DNA of 64,000 nucleotides from assembly GCA_965208745.1 (NCBI GenBank), contig CBDBPN010000004.1, forward strand, positions 3,720,001 through 3,784,000, in the 5' to 3' direction. This document shows positions 18,690 to 28,490 of this stretch, piece by piece. The DNA comes from VXNE01 sp965208745. Its GTDB lineage: Bacteria; Pseudomonadota; Gammaproteobacteria; Pseudomonadales; Azotimanducaceae. Made by a program: the position numbers and the translations under genes. The notes under the pieces were generated by a model. That model worked only from the letters and a program-made list of their open reading frames with translations. It did no database searches and had not been told where the DNA came from. How positions within the stretch are numbered: position 1 is the first letter of the stretch; every line of letters starts with the position of its first letter.

Positions 18690-20370
18690 CGAACGAGGCC
18701 GTGATCGAGTGGCTGGTGCATGGCACGGGCCTGCCCGAGGAACCCGAGGAAGCACGCTTTGAGCGGGTGGCCCTGATGGACGGGATCGTGGCCGTCACGG
18801 TGAACAGCGACGGCACGCTGTGGGTGGCGAGGCAACTGAGTCGGAGGCACCCGGCGAGCTTCTGGCGCAGCGTGGACCGGGGCAACACGCTCGAACCCGT
18901 GTCCCGAACGTCCTTGGTGGTCAAGGACCTCGACGCACGGGCTGTTCGATGGGCCGGAGGACTACGTGTGTGTCGACACCGATCGGGACCGGCGGTTGGG
19001 GTGCCGCCACGGCGACACGAGCGAGCTGTTCCGAACGGGGGACACGATCCAACTCGACGGGCAGGCCGTGCACGTGAGCGTGACAACGTCGGGTCACCAG
19101 GTGGAGTTGCGCCCCGTCACGCACTTCGTGTCCACCTTCCCGGCCGCGTCACACGCCACGCAGCAGGGTTTCGTGCGGGTGATCAACCACGGCGACCGGG
19201 ATGGCGAAATCGAGATCGAGGCAGCCGATGACGAGGGTGCCATGTACGGACCCGTCACGCTGGCGATCGGGGCGGGGCAGACCGTCCACTTCAACTCCGA
19301 CGATCTCGAGCGGGGCAATGCGGACAAGGGCCTGTCGGGTGGAGTGGGCGCCGGCGTCGGGACCTGGCGGCTGGAACTCCGCTCCGGCCTGGACGTCGAA
19401 GTGCTCAGTTACATCCGCACGGTGGACGGCTTCGTGACCAACATGCACGACCTCGTGATCGATCGCGCCGGCGTGTATCGCGTCCCGTTCTTCAACCCGG
19501 CGCAAGCCTGTTGCGCCTCGTCAATCCGGGCGATGGCGCCGCATCGGTTGCGATCGTGGGCGTGGACGACTCGGGGTGGAGGTCCACTCCGGTGGAAGTC
19601 ACGATCCCTGCGCGGACCGCACGCACCCTATCGGCGAGCGATCCGAAAAAGGGTGTGGGCGTGGAGGGTGCGCTCGGGGACGGGAGCGGCAAGTGGCAAC
19701 TGCACGTGACCTCGAGCCGGTACATTCGTGTGATGAACCTCATGGAGAGTCCCACCGGTCACTTGACGAACCTCTCCGCGGACGCCTGGAATCGGGGGAC
19801 AGGACAGTTCGTCAGCGCCTTCCCGCCAGCCAGGCACCAGACTCAGCGGGGATTCGTGCGGGTGATCAATCACAGTCGCCGGGGTGGTCTGGTGGAGGTC
19901 GAGGCGGTCGATGACGAGGGCACGCGGTACGGACCGGTGACGCTGAACATCGGTGCGCGGGAGACCGTGCACTTCAACTCCGACGATCTCGAACGGGGCA
20001 ACCCGGAGAAATGGCTCTCTTCGGGAGTGGGTGCCGGGGTCGGTATGTGGCGACTCGAGCTCCGCAGCGGTCTCGACATCTAGACGCTGGGCTACATCCG
20101 CCATTCCGATGGCTTCCTGACCAGCGCGCACGACCTGGTCGCCGGCTACGGTGGCGTCTATCGGGTTCCCTTCCTGAATCCGGGAAGCAACCAAGCCCAA
20201 GTGAGTCGCCTGCGACTCGTCAATCCCCTTGGGGATCCGACGAGCGTGTCGGTCCGAGGCGTGGACGACAGCGGGTGGAGTTCGCCTGCGGTCGAGGTCA
20301 CGATCCCGCCGCTGGCGAGCACGGTCGAGGCGACCCTCCGAGGCGATGCCGGGAGAGGCGGGGCGGTAGC
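18690..20370 (+). pseudogene. Secreted-type protein with two extracellular repeat modules; frameshifts and an in-frame TAG
   Basis: An N-terminal stretch (IEWLVHGTGLPEEPEEARFE) shifts frame near 18935 into VDTDRDRRLGCRHGDTSELF and the first module (GFVRVINHGDRDGE, HFNSDDLERGN, RTVDGFVTNMHD). Another shift near 19500 leads to LRLVNPGDG, LGDGSGKWQL, SPTGHLTNLS. A second module follows (GFVRVINHSRRGG, HFNSDDLERGN). A TAG at 20081-20083 replaces the Glu of the conserved LDxEVL segment, and the same frame continues (LGYIRHSDGFLTSAHD, LRLVNP). The homology ends near 20370, facing the antisense coiled-coil gene. Confidence 0.78.
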
Positions 20371-20501
20371 GACCTGCGTCAGCCCCCCGCGGCTTGGAGG
20401 CGCTCGACCTCGACGGCAATCGGCGCTGGGACGTGGTGCGTCCCGGGGGCCTTCCAGCGATAGCCGTGAACAGCCTCGCTCGTCGAGCGTCCGCAGGCGC
20501 C

Positions 20502-20844
20502 TTACACGAACCGGTCCAGGGCCTGCGATGACCGCCAGAAAGCTCGCGATCACGCCGAGGAAGGCGAGGGCCAACGCCACCGCGACGCCCAGGACGTTGC
20601 ACTTGGTGTGCAGCGACTTGATCTCGCCCCTGAACTCGGCGAGCTGCTTGTCGACCTGCGCGAACCGCTCGTCGACATGGGCAAGAATCCGTTCGAATCC
20701 AAGATCCAGATCCCTCCGCACCGCAACGTGCTGGCCGAGTCGCGTTCCGAGTGTGCTCGCGCCGCCTTCGGCTTGTTCGCGCCTCATCCCTGCCCCCTGT
20801 AGCGCATCCGCTACCCGCAGCGTGTCGATCACCGGCTGTGCCAT
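20502..20844 (-). pseudogene. Membrane coiled-coil protein, copy 1, one-base frameshift near its end
   Basis: The product MAQPVIDTLRVADALQGAGM... has a helical N terminus, heptads (FERILAHVDERFAQVDKQLA), then LHTKCNV and a C-terminal transmembrane helix (ALALAFLGVIASFLAVIAG). The layout resembles DUF1640/CCDC90-like proteins. Compared with copy 2 (22374-22757), one extra G in a GGG run near 20520 shifts the frame, so as written the ORF reads on to 20158 with a nonsense tail. Without it the protein would end LDRFV at 20502. About 100 bp upstream are also conserved between the copies. Confidence 0.7.
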
Positions 20845-21082
20845 CGGGTTCGGTGTCCTGTCGTCACGACAACCGTTCGCGTGACCCGCGGCATCCACGC
20901 ACCGGCATGCTCGTGTGGGCCACGGCGGTGGATTCTCAGCGAGGCGCGCGTGGAATCTGTCGAACATCTCGGCGGGTTCGCCAGGGCCGACGACATCGAG
21001 TACGGGCCGCGGGGCGAATGTCCTACGCGCCGGCGAGAGATCGGCCGAAGACGGGACTGTCCGGCTCACGTACTTTGGCGTC

Positions 21083-22189
21083 ATGGAAGACGACACCGTC
21101 GGACCCGAATCCGCCACGCCGCGGTTCCCGTTCGACCCGGTCTACAAGGCGCTGTGCTGCCATCGGCGCACGCTCCGTGACATGTTGCACGGCTACCTGG
21201 TCGAGCCGCACGGTCCCTTGCGGCGCGAGCTCATCGCCGCCCTGGATCTCGACACGCTGCGCAAGGTGTCCATGGAGTGGGTGACGCGCGACTTCCGCCT
21301 GCGCCGGGGGGACCAGGTCTGGCAGGTCGCCTTCACGGACGCTGGACGCTCGCGAGGGTATCCGGCCTTCCTGCTCGTGAACCTGGAGTTCCAGTCTCGC
21401 CGTGACGGCCTTATGGCGCTGCGCTTTCTGGAGCAGGGCGGTGAACTGGTGCGGGAACTCCGCGCGCAAGAGGCGATCCGCGAGACGGAGCCGTGCCCGG
21501 TGTTGAGCGTCGTGCTGCACAACGGGCGCTCCCCGTGGACTGCGCCCACCGCGGCGGCAGCGCTGGTCAACATGCCATCCGCGTTCGGCGCGCCACCGGC
21601 CGTTCCTGCGGACCTCGCGGCGTTCTGGCCGTGGGGCTACTGGCCGCTCGACTTCCCCGCGCACGCCGACCGACCACACGTCCCGGGTAACGTGATGTCG
21701 ATGATCATCGGGATCGAGTTCGCGCGCGAGCGATCCGACCTCGTTGCTCCGCTATGGGAAACGGCGCGCAACCTTGGCGACGACGATCTGGGCGATACGG
21801 TGGCCCGATGGCTCAGGCGACTGAACGAACGCTACAATTTGGACCTGCCAGGGATGGAGGAGCTGATGGCGATGCAGGACGTAACCGTACTGACGTCCAG
21901 GCTGGACGAAACGATCGAGGAATGGCGGCGTGAGGCAGTCGCCGGCGGCCATGCGGAGGGCCGTGCGGAGGGCCGTGCGGAGGGCCATGCGGAGGGCCGC
22001 GCGGAAGGCATCGCTCGTCAACGCGCCATGCTGTGCCGCCAGGCGGAGCGCAGATTCGGGTCCGACACCGCTGCGGACCTGTCCCGGCTGCTCGCCGACG
22101 TCTCGGAGCCGGAACGCCTCGAGTCGATCGGTGACGCGATCATCGACTGCGAGTCCGGCGACGCACTGATCGCAGCCGTCAGCCGTTAG
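21083..22189 (+). CDS. Rpn-like PD-(D/E)XK nuclease / putative transposase family protein
   Basis: 368 residues from the ATG at 21083. FDPVYKALCCHRRTLRDML and LLVNLEFQSRRDGLMALRF match the Rpn (recombination-promoting nuclease, YhgA-like) family; the E-x-Q element belongs to the PD-(D/E)XK core. The tail has a short GHAEGRAEGRAEG repeat (five AEG units) and a C-terminal helical region of DUF4351 type (RQAERRFGSDTAADLSRLLA). Family members promote RecA-independent recombination and are often expanded in IS-rich genomes. It is bracketed by two antisense copies of a membrane coiled-coil gene. Confidence 0.8.
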   Translation: MEDDTVGPESATPRFPFDPVYKALCCHRRTLRDMLHGYLVEPHGPLRRELIAALDLDTLRKVSMEWVTRDFRLRRGDQVWQVAFTDAGRSRGYPAFLLVNLEFQSRRDGLMALRFLEQGGELVRELRAQEAIRETEPCPVLSVVLHNGRSPWTAPTAAAALVNMPSAFGAPPAVPADLAAFWPWGYWPLDFPAHADRPHVPGNVMSMIIGIEFARERSDLVAPLWETARNLGDDDLGDTVARWLRRLNERYNLDLPGMEELMAMQDVTVLTSRLDETIEEWRREAVAGGHAEGRAEGRAEGHAEGRAEGIARQRAMLCRQAERRFGSDTAADLSRLLADVSEPERLESIGDAIIDCESGDALIAAVSR

Positions 22190-22373
22190 CCGTCCCACGG
22201 TGGGGTTCCCGGGCCGTTGCGCCAGCAACGATCACCGCGTCCGACTTGTCGCGGCTGGCGGGTGGTAGGCGTCAGCCGTTTCTTTCGCCGAAAGTCCCAA
22301 CCCGTCTGCCTCCGGCAGGTCGGATCTGCGCGATCATGGTCGTGGCTCCGCAGAACGCGCGGAGCCAGAACCC

Positions 22374-22757
22374 CTACGCCAGCCGGTCCAGGCCTGCGAC
22401 GACCGCCAGGAAACCCGCGACCACGCCGAGAAAGGCGAGCACCAACGCCGCACCGACGCCGAATACGTTGAACTTGGTGTGCAGCGACTTGATCTCGCCC
22501 CTGAACTCGGCGAACTGCCTGTCGACCTGCGCGAACTGCTTGTCGACCTGGGCGAACTGCTTGTCGACTCGGGCGAACCGCTCGTCGACGCGGGCAAGAA
22601 TGCGCTCGAAACCCAGATCCAGGTCCTTGCGCACCGCGATATGGTCACCAAGTTGTGTGCCAAGCGTGTGGGCGAAGCCCTCTGCCTGTTCGCGCTCGAT
22701 CCCTGAGCGCTGTAGCGCATCCGCCACCTGCAGCGTGTCCATCACCGGCTGTGCCAT
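22374..22757 (-). CDS. Membrane coiled-coil protein, copy 2 (DUF1640/CCDC90-like)
   Basis: 127 residues from the ATG at 22757. A helical N terminus (MAQPVMDTLQVADALQRSGI) precedes heptads with an unusually regular segment (DERFARVDKQFAQVDKQFAQ). EFRGEIKSLHTKFNV and a C-terminal transmembrane helix ending LDRLA follow. It probably forms a membrane-anchored trimeric or dimeric coiled coil. It has two more (R/K)QFAQVD units than copy 1. The function is unknown. Confidence 0.72.
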   Translation of the reverse strand: MAQPVMDTLQVADALQRSGIEREQAEGFAHTLGTQLGDHIAVRKDLDLGFERILARVDERFARVDKQFAQVDKQFAQVDRQFAEFRGEIKSLHTKFNVFGVGAALVLAFLGVVAGFLAVVAGLDRLA

Positions 22758-22885
22758 GGGGTTCCGTGTCCTTTCGTCAGAATAGCCGTTTCCGTGCCCC
22801 GAAGCATCCGCGCACCGGCGTGCTCGTGCGGGCCACAATGGCCGATTATCCTGATCAGGGGCCGCGGAATCTGTAGGCCGCTTCG

Positions 22886-25133
22886 ATGAATTGTCGTGGG
22901 ACATTCGCTCGAGGGAGTGAGGTCCTGGGCGGGCCCGGCCAACGACGAGAGGTGCCGGCGGCGGCAACACGGCCGGCGGACATCGGATCTCGGCGGGTCA
23001 GCGACGCGAACCCGGCCTGCAGTGGATCGCGTCACGCAGGAGCAGGTCCGGCCCGTACTCCCGCGGCGCCTCGAGGCGGAGGTCCGACAAACCCGCCCAT
23101 GTCGACCGTGCCCCTTCCGCCCGTCGCCGTGTACACCGCGCGAACGGGGAGCGGGAGCCCGATGCGGACTTCGACCTGGACGCGACCAACCACTGGCCGG
23201 GGGGCATCGCCTACGCGAACGGCGCGCCTGCATGTCGTGCACTCCCTCATTGACGAGAAGGTGTTCGTATACAACACGTCCGGGGAGCGCATCGCCGACG
23301 CGGACTTCGACCTCGACGCCGAAACGGCAACCCGCAACGGATCGCACACGGGAGTGGCTGGCTCTACGTGGCGGATGGTTCGGACGATCGGGTTTACGCA
23401 TACGGGACCTCCGGAACGCGCGATCCCTCGTGGGACATTCAACTGCTCGTCGAGAACGGGCGCCCGGTGGGGATTACGTACGCGAACGGCGAGATCCTGG
23501 TCGTGGACGAACGCGAGGACCGGGTGTTCCGCTACCCCGAGGAGTGGACAGACCTGGGGGCGACGCCGGACAACGACGCGGTGGAGGACGCCGTGGCGCT
23601 GACGGGCGTGTCCGGGTCTGTCTCCGGCTCGGCCGCGTTCGCGACCGGCGCGAGGGGTGAGCGAAGCACGGTACTCGGCCGTTCGACCCTGTGGTGGACC
23701 TATGCAGCCGAGACGTCCGGATGGATGCGCTTCGCGGTGGACGGCGCGGGGCCGTGGGCGGTGACGGTGCATCGGGAGGCGGCGGGGATGGCTTCGGCGG
23801 CCTCGACGTGCTGGCGTCCAGCGTGTGGCAGCGGAGCGGGGACGACAGCGTCGAGGTGCTGTTCGAGGCGGAGGAGGGTACGCGTTACACGATCGCGCTC
23901 GGTGTCGGCGCCGGCGGTCGGGGCGGCGAGTTCACGCTGCGTTGGGAGGAGGCCGAGGCGCCGGCGTGGTTGCGCTATGCCGGGCGGCTGGCGGACGGCG
24001 ACCGCGACGCGGCCGGCGACCCGGTCGAGATCCGGGGTCCCCGGGACGTCGCGATGCATGCGGATCGGAGCGTGCTCTACCTGGCTTCCGACCTGGGCCT
24101 GCAGGTGTTCGAAGGGACGCGGTGACCGGTGGACTCGATCACGTGCAGCTGCTCGAAACCGATTTCGATGTCCAGCGCGGCGCGCTCTTCCGGGACGCAG
24201 TGCGCGACCGGCTGCTGGTGGACGACTGCGGTAGCTGGCACGCGTTCGAACCCGAGGGCGACGGTCCGGAACTCGGGGATCCCGGCGCCGTCGCAGTGGA
24301 GAGTGATCCGGGCACTTGCGGAGACGCCCTCCTCACCGACGCCATGGGCTCGAGCCTCTATCGTGTCAGCGCACACTATCTGGAGCACTTTGCGGTCGAT
24401 GACGGTGGCGGGCTGCGGTTCCTGGCCGCGAGCCCCGACGACGGCCATCTGTACGTCGCCACCCCCCGGTCACGGGATCCTGATCTTCGCGAGGGACGGC
24501 GCGGTCGTCGAGGAGGATGTCGCGGGATCGCCCGACCTGGCGGTTCACGACGTGTGGGCGAGTACCGAGGCTGCCTTCACCGGCGGGGTCTTCAGGCTCG
24601 GCGCCGTGGTCCGGAACCGCGGGGGCGGCAGGGCCGATGTGACGCTGCGCTTCTACCAATCGACCGACACGACGGTCACGACCGCGGATACGGAGGTGGC
24701 GTCGGTGTCGTTGGGGCGACTCGCCGGGGCCAACACCCGTGGCCGGTCGGTGCAGGTGGTTGCGCCGTCCACGGCCGGCACGTGCCACTACGGAGCTTGT
24801 GCGGACACCGTCGCCGGCGAGGCCGACGTGGCGAACAACTGCTCGGCCGGCGTCGCGGTCACGGTCCGGGAGGACGAGGAGGATGAGGACGAGGGAGACG
24901 GCTACTGCCGCCCGGGGACCATTGTGGAGCCGGGCGGCGCATGCACCGTCTACAGGCTGGGGTACAACACCTTCGATGTCGACTCGAACGGCAGGGGTTG
25001 CCTCAGGGCGTCGTTCACGGGCTGTTCCGGCCAAAGCCTTGGCTTCGGGTTCGGTTCGTTGACGTTTGTCGCGGCGCGGCGTGAAGACAACAGCTGGGAG
25101 ATCGAGAACGTCGATCCGGCGCCGCCGGATTAG
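22886..25133 (+). pseudogene. Degenerate secreted beta-propeller / CARDB-like protein
   Basis: Coding segments lie in alternating frames: propeller-like repeats (GGIAYANG..., KVFVYNTSGERIADADFDLD, RVYAYGTSGTRD, GITYANGEILVVDEREDRV), a PPC-like section (VALTGVSGSVSGSAAF, DDSVEVLFEAEEGTRYTIAL), then LDVQRGALFRDAV-type sequence. A CARDB-like domain follows (FRLGAVVRNRGGGRADVTLR, GACADTVAGEADVANNCS) and a Cys-rich end (YCRPGTIVEPGGACTVYR), stopping at 25133. At least five frameshifts. The last 450 bp recur downstream of a DUF2235 fragment at 40172-40648. Confidence 0.72.
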
Positions 25134-25158
25134 GCGTGACCGGGGTGCGCGGATCGGT

Positions 25159-26067
25159 CTACGTCCGCTCCAGCCGCGCCGCGTGCGCCGCCCGGCGGGC
25201 GGCATCGAGGCGCGCCACGTTCATCATTCGCCAGCGCACGGCCGGCAGCCGCCGCGCCCCCGCAACCGCAAGCAGCGACCGGTTCGGCGCCCCGGTCTCG
25301 AACGAGACCAGGAACCTCCGATGTTCCTCGGGCATCCCGCCCACGGCCTCGGCGATCATCTCCTCGCGCGTCCGCTCGAGGTGGCTGACGGACACCGGTG
25401 TATCCACCATTCCCGCGAGCCCGCGCGCGAACTCCTCCGCGAGCTCCCGGCGCGCCGGCGCCGGCAACTCCGCAATCGGGCGTCCGTGGCTGATCAGGTA
25501 GACGACGAACGCCGTCCGCAAGCGCGGGTCGATCCCCTCGTTCGCCAGCAGCCCGCCCACGTCGTAGAGATCCCGCGGGTACTGGCGGTCGAGGGCGGCC
25601 ACCAGCTTGCCGGCATGGAGGTCCGCGAACGACACCACCTGCATCGCGGCGAAGCCGAACCGTGCCTCCACCCGGTTCGTCACGGCGCGCCGCTCCGGCT
25701 CGTAGACGCAACCGCGCAGCACGGGTGTCACCTCGATCTTCACCCGCACGCCGCCCTCGCGCACGAAAAGCCGGTTGACCGTGGCTTCGCCTCGCAGCGC
25801 AACCGCATCCACCCGACCCGAGGGCACGGCCCGCTCGATGCGTCCGCCGATCCGTCGCAGCGCCCCCTCGATGCCCCGCAGCGACGCGCCCCGATCGTCG
25901 ATCGGTAGGTACGCCAGATCGATGTCGACCGAGAGGCGCGGCAGCTCCCGGATGAATAGATTGATCGCGGTGCCGCCCTTCAGCGCGAAGCACGTCTCCT
26001 CGGCCACCAACGGCAGCGCCCGCACCAGCAGCCGGACCTGGCGCACGTACCGCTCATCCACCGCCAT
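25159..26067 (-). CDS. abiEii: AbiEii-type nucleotidyltransferase toxin
   Basis: 302 residues from the ATG at 26067. CFALKGGTAINLFIRELPRL and LSVDIDLAYLP form the nucleotidyltransferase core (GG-S/T plus D-x-D) of AbiEii/MenT-type toxins. HAGKLVAALDRQYPRDLYDV is the conserved second motif, with K and RDLYD. Such toxins transfer nucleotides to tRNA acceptor ends and act in abortive infection. The start lies 14 nt inside the preceding antitoxin frame, the usual bicistronic layout. It appears complete. Confidence 0.88.
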   Translation of the reverse strand: MAVDERYVRQVRLLVRALPLVAEETCFALKGGTAINLFIRELPRLSVDIDLAYLPIDDRGASLRGIEGALRRIGGRIERAVPSGRVDAVALRGEATVNRLFVREGGVRVKIEVTPVLRGCVYEPERRAVTNRVEARFGFAAMQVVSFADLHAGKLVAALDRQYPRDLYDVGGLLANEGIDPRLRTAFVVYLISHGRPIAELPAPARRELAEEFARGLAGMVDTPVSVSHLERTREEMIAEAVGGMPEEHRRFLVSFETGAPNRSLLAVAGARRLPAVRWRMMNVARLDAARRAAHAARLERT

Positions 26068-26927
26068 GCAGGTCCTCCGGCACGGTGATCCCGTACCTGG
26101 CGTCGAGTCTGCCGCCCCGTACCAGCATCCGCTTGCCGCGGCCCAGATCCACGCCGTCCCGGTCGATCCGCTCCAGCCACGCGTGTCCGGCGCGGTCGGC
26201 AAGCCAGAGGAAGAGGCGCCGGACCTTCACGCTCCGGCACGCCCCCAGCAGTCGTTCGATGCGCTGCGGCCTCAGGTTCGCCAGGCCGTCCATCAGCGCG
26301 TCCGCCTGGTGGAACGTCTCCCGGTTCGGCACCTCGTCCAGCAGTTCCAGCACGGCGCGCTCGGGGGTCGAGAGCACGATGGGCCATTGCCCTTCCCCGA
26401 ACCGCTGCCACGTCAGGCTGTCGTGCATGACGTCGTCGCCCTCGTCCGCCATCACCGCCTTCAGCCGTTCCAGCGCGCCCGCGACCGGCTCGTCGCGAAA
26501 GAGCCGGCGCGCATTGTGGAAGACGAACGCGGTATCCAGCGGCAGCTTGCGCAACCAGCCGGGCGCCCCGTCGTCCCCGTAGAGATGCACCTCGACCGGC
26601 GGTCGGCCCGACGCGTAGTGCCCGTAGCCCTGCAGTTCGAGCGCCGTGCGTCCACCGACAACCACCGCCCGCTCCAGCACGAGCTGCAGCGAGACCACCA
26701 CGTGTTGCCAATGCAGCGGCGCCGGCTCCGCAGCCCCCCCCCCGGGAACGTGCAGCGGTCGCCGGAATACGCCGCGGGCCACCAGCTCCAGCCAGCCGCT
26801 CGCCACGTACCGGCTGCGCAGCGGGCTCGGGGTAGCCCATGCGCGTGAACCACGCCGCGTCCGCCACCAGCCCCTCGGGCAGAAGCCGCTGCAGCTGGTT
26901 TATCTTTTCTCTTTTTTGATAACCCAC
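26054..26927 (-). pseudogene. abiEi: AbiEi-like antitoxin, frameshifted after the N-terminal HTH
   Basis: A GTG start at 26927 gives QKREKINQLQRLLPEGLVAD and AAWFTRMGY, the winged-helix start of the antitoxin. Near 26836 the frame must shift by one to continue with SPLRSRYVASGWLELVARGV. The rest runs uninterrupted to 26054 (VVVGGRTALELQGYG, LSTPERAVLELLDEVPN, LFLWLADRAGHAWLERID). Without the shift the antitoxin would be about 290 residues. If the frameshift is real, the intact toxin lacks a full antitoxin, which is biologically odd. A sequencing error is an alternative. Confidence 0.78.
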
Positions 26928-26960
26928 GTTGACGAATATGGAGGATGGTCAAACCGTCTA

Positions 26961-26994
26961 TCAAGTTTGAAACAGCGAAGATTTGAATACTTGA
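26961..26994. promoter_or_regulatory. Candidate operator upstream of AbiEi/AbiEii
   Basis: An inverted repeat TCAAGT ... ACTTGA with two inner TTTGAA elements lies in an unusually AT-rich stretch 34-67 bp upstream of the GTG start of abiEi. AbiEi antitoxins are known to repress their own promoters by binding inverted repeats, so this is a plausible operator. The match is visual only. Confidence 0.45.
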
Positions 26995-27075
26995 AGTGTA
27001 TTCTCTCACCACTCGTCGAACCGCCGGTCGCGCTTTCCGGCAACCTCGCGCCGCCGGTCTCTTCCGCCCGGCAGC

Positions 27076-27312
27076 GTTGTCCAAGGAGATTATGAGCCTG
27101 AACGTGGCGCCGGCGCAGGGAAGCGCGGACTGCCGGTTCGGACGTACGAGTGTGTTGGCATCTCGGGCGGCGCACAGGGCATGCGGCAATGCCCGGGTCC
27201 GGCGCATGGGCACGTTGGAGAGTGGGTTCCCATGAACTGGGCGACGACGTCTGGTGCGCGCCGAGTACGGCCCTCGATTCGGGCAAAGGGGAGCTTGAGG
27301 GAGAGCGTCACG
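27076..27312 (-). mobile_element. Solo left-end fragment of the DDE/rve insertion sequence
   Basis: GTTGTCCAAGGAGATTATGA followed by GCCTGAACGTGG matches the left 260 bp of the element at 10185-11766, including GCGGACTGCCGGTTCGGACG and GAGCTTGAGGGAGAGCGTCA. The transposase reading frame is missing. The terminal GTTGTCC matches the outer right end at 11778-11801 better than the inner one, suggesting two variants of this element. Confidence 0.75.
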
Positions 27313-27330
27313 CGCCAAACCGAAACCGCT

Positions 27331-27555
27331 TCAACGGTAGCGCGGGGCGCCAGCCGCCTGTTTGACGTACGTGTACGTATTCCCGTCAGGGTCGACCACG
27401 ACGATGCGCTGGTGGGAGAAGGTCCTGAACACGAAGCGGTCGGCGAGGGCGACGCCCTCGCGACTCGGGGCCTCCCCGCCGGGCCGCGGCCGGATGCGGC
27501 TTCGTTTCAGGACGGGGCTCTCCGGCGCGCAGTACGTTTCGGCGCAAGGCTGGCG
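27331..27555 (-). pseudogene. C-terminal fragment of an unidentified protein
   Basis: A minus-strand frame ends DRFVFRTFSHQRIVVVDPDG and NTYTYVKQAAGAPRYR at a stop at 27331. Its amino-acid pattern looks genuine, unlike the rest of the long minus-strand frame through the IS110 remnant. It is cut on one side by the IS110-like remnant and on the other by the solo IS end. The function is unknown. Confidence 0.35.
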
Positions 27556-27589
27556 TGATGCAACCCTGGCGCGCTGTCCGAACCACCCG

Positions 27590-28330
27590 GCATCGAGGTG
27601 CAGTTGCCGCACGCGCAACAGGTCAAGCGGCTTGGCGACGCGCTGTCGGGCGACCTTGCGCGACACCGACCGCATCATCCTGGCCGACCTGCTCGCCGAG
27701 CACGACGCGCTCGACCGCCGCCTGGCCGACCTCGACCGGCAGTTCGACGCCGGTCTCGCCGAGCACGAGGCGCAGCGCCGACTGCCGCAGACCATCCCCG
27801 GCATCGACCATGCCGCGGCGACCGCCATCCTGGTCGAGGCCGGCCCCGACCCCGCCGCCACCTTCGGCGCCGCCGCCCGCTTCGCCGCCGGGAGCGGCGT
27901 CTGCCCCGGCAACAACGAGAGGGCCGGCAAGCGCCGCAACGCGCGCGCCAAGCTCGGCGCCAAGCATCTGCGCGGCGTGCTCGTCGGCTGCGCCCACGGC
28001 ACCGCGCGAACCAAGGGCTGCCAGTTCCACGCCCACCACCGGGCGCTCACCGTGCGGCGCGGCCACAAGCGCGCCATCGTCGCCACCGCCCACAAGCTGG
28101 CGCGCACCGTCTTCGCCGTGCTGCGCAACGGCCAGCCGTACCGCGACCCCGACGCCGACCACGAGGCGCTCGTGGTGCAACGCAACGCGGCCCGATGGCT
28201 CGCCAAGCTCGGCGCGTTCGGCATCCTCGAACCCCGCGACGACGGCAGCCTCGCCGTCAACTGGAACAACGCGTGGCGCCACCCACGACGGCGTCCGCCA
28301 CCGCGAGGCCATAACCCGGGGCTGCCCGCG
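27590..28330 (+). pseudogene. IS110-family transposase remnant (C-terminal half)
   Basis: VQLPHAQQVKRLGDALSG begins in one frame and IILADLLAEHDALDRRLADL continues in others. Then LPQTIPGIDHAAATAILVEA and FAAGSGVCPGNNERAGKRR show the C-terminal transposase_20 domain (PGI...A...L, SG..P..N.S..K). VVQRNAARWLAKLGAFGI and WNNAWRHP finish the sequence. The N-terminal RuvC-like DEDD domain is missing and frames shift near the start, so it is inactive. Confidence 0.75.
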
Positions 28331-28490
28331 GCCGGTTCGCCATCGCCGCACACGGCGCGGTTCGCATGCCGTGTTCCAACGACGCCACCGCGCGACGGGC
28401 GCGCCCCTGCGCCGGCGCGGCTGGTGGCACCAGGAATTTCACGGCAAAGCAGTCGGTTCGGATTCCGCGGTTTCGTTGCCCCCCCGTTCG

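Noticed and set aside
6650..20083. Amber codon reassignment
   Set aside because: Ordinary genes in the window (46715-48010, 21083-22189) end in TAG, so TAG works as a stop; the two in-frame TAGs fit decay better.
22500..22600. Short repeated CTTGTCGAC-type units
   Set aside because: They encode KQFAQVD heptads in the membrane coiled-coil gene.
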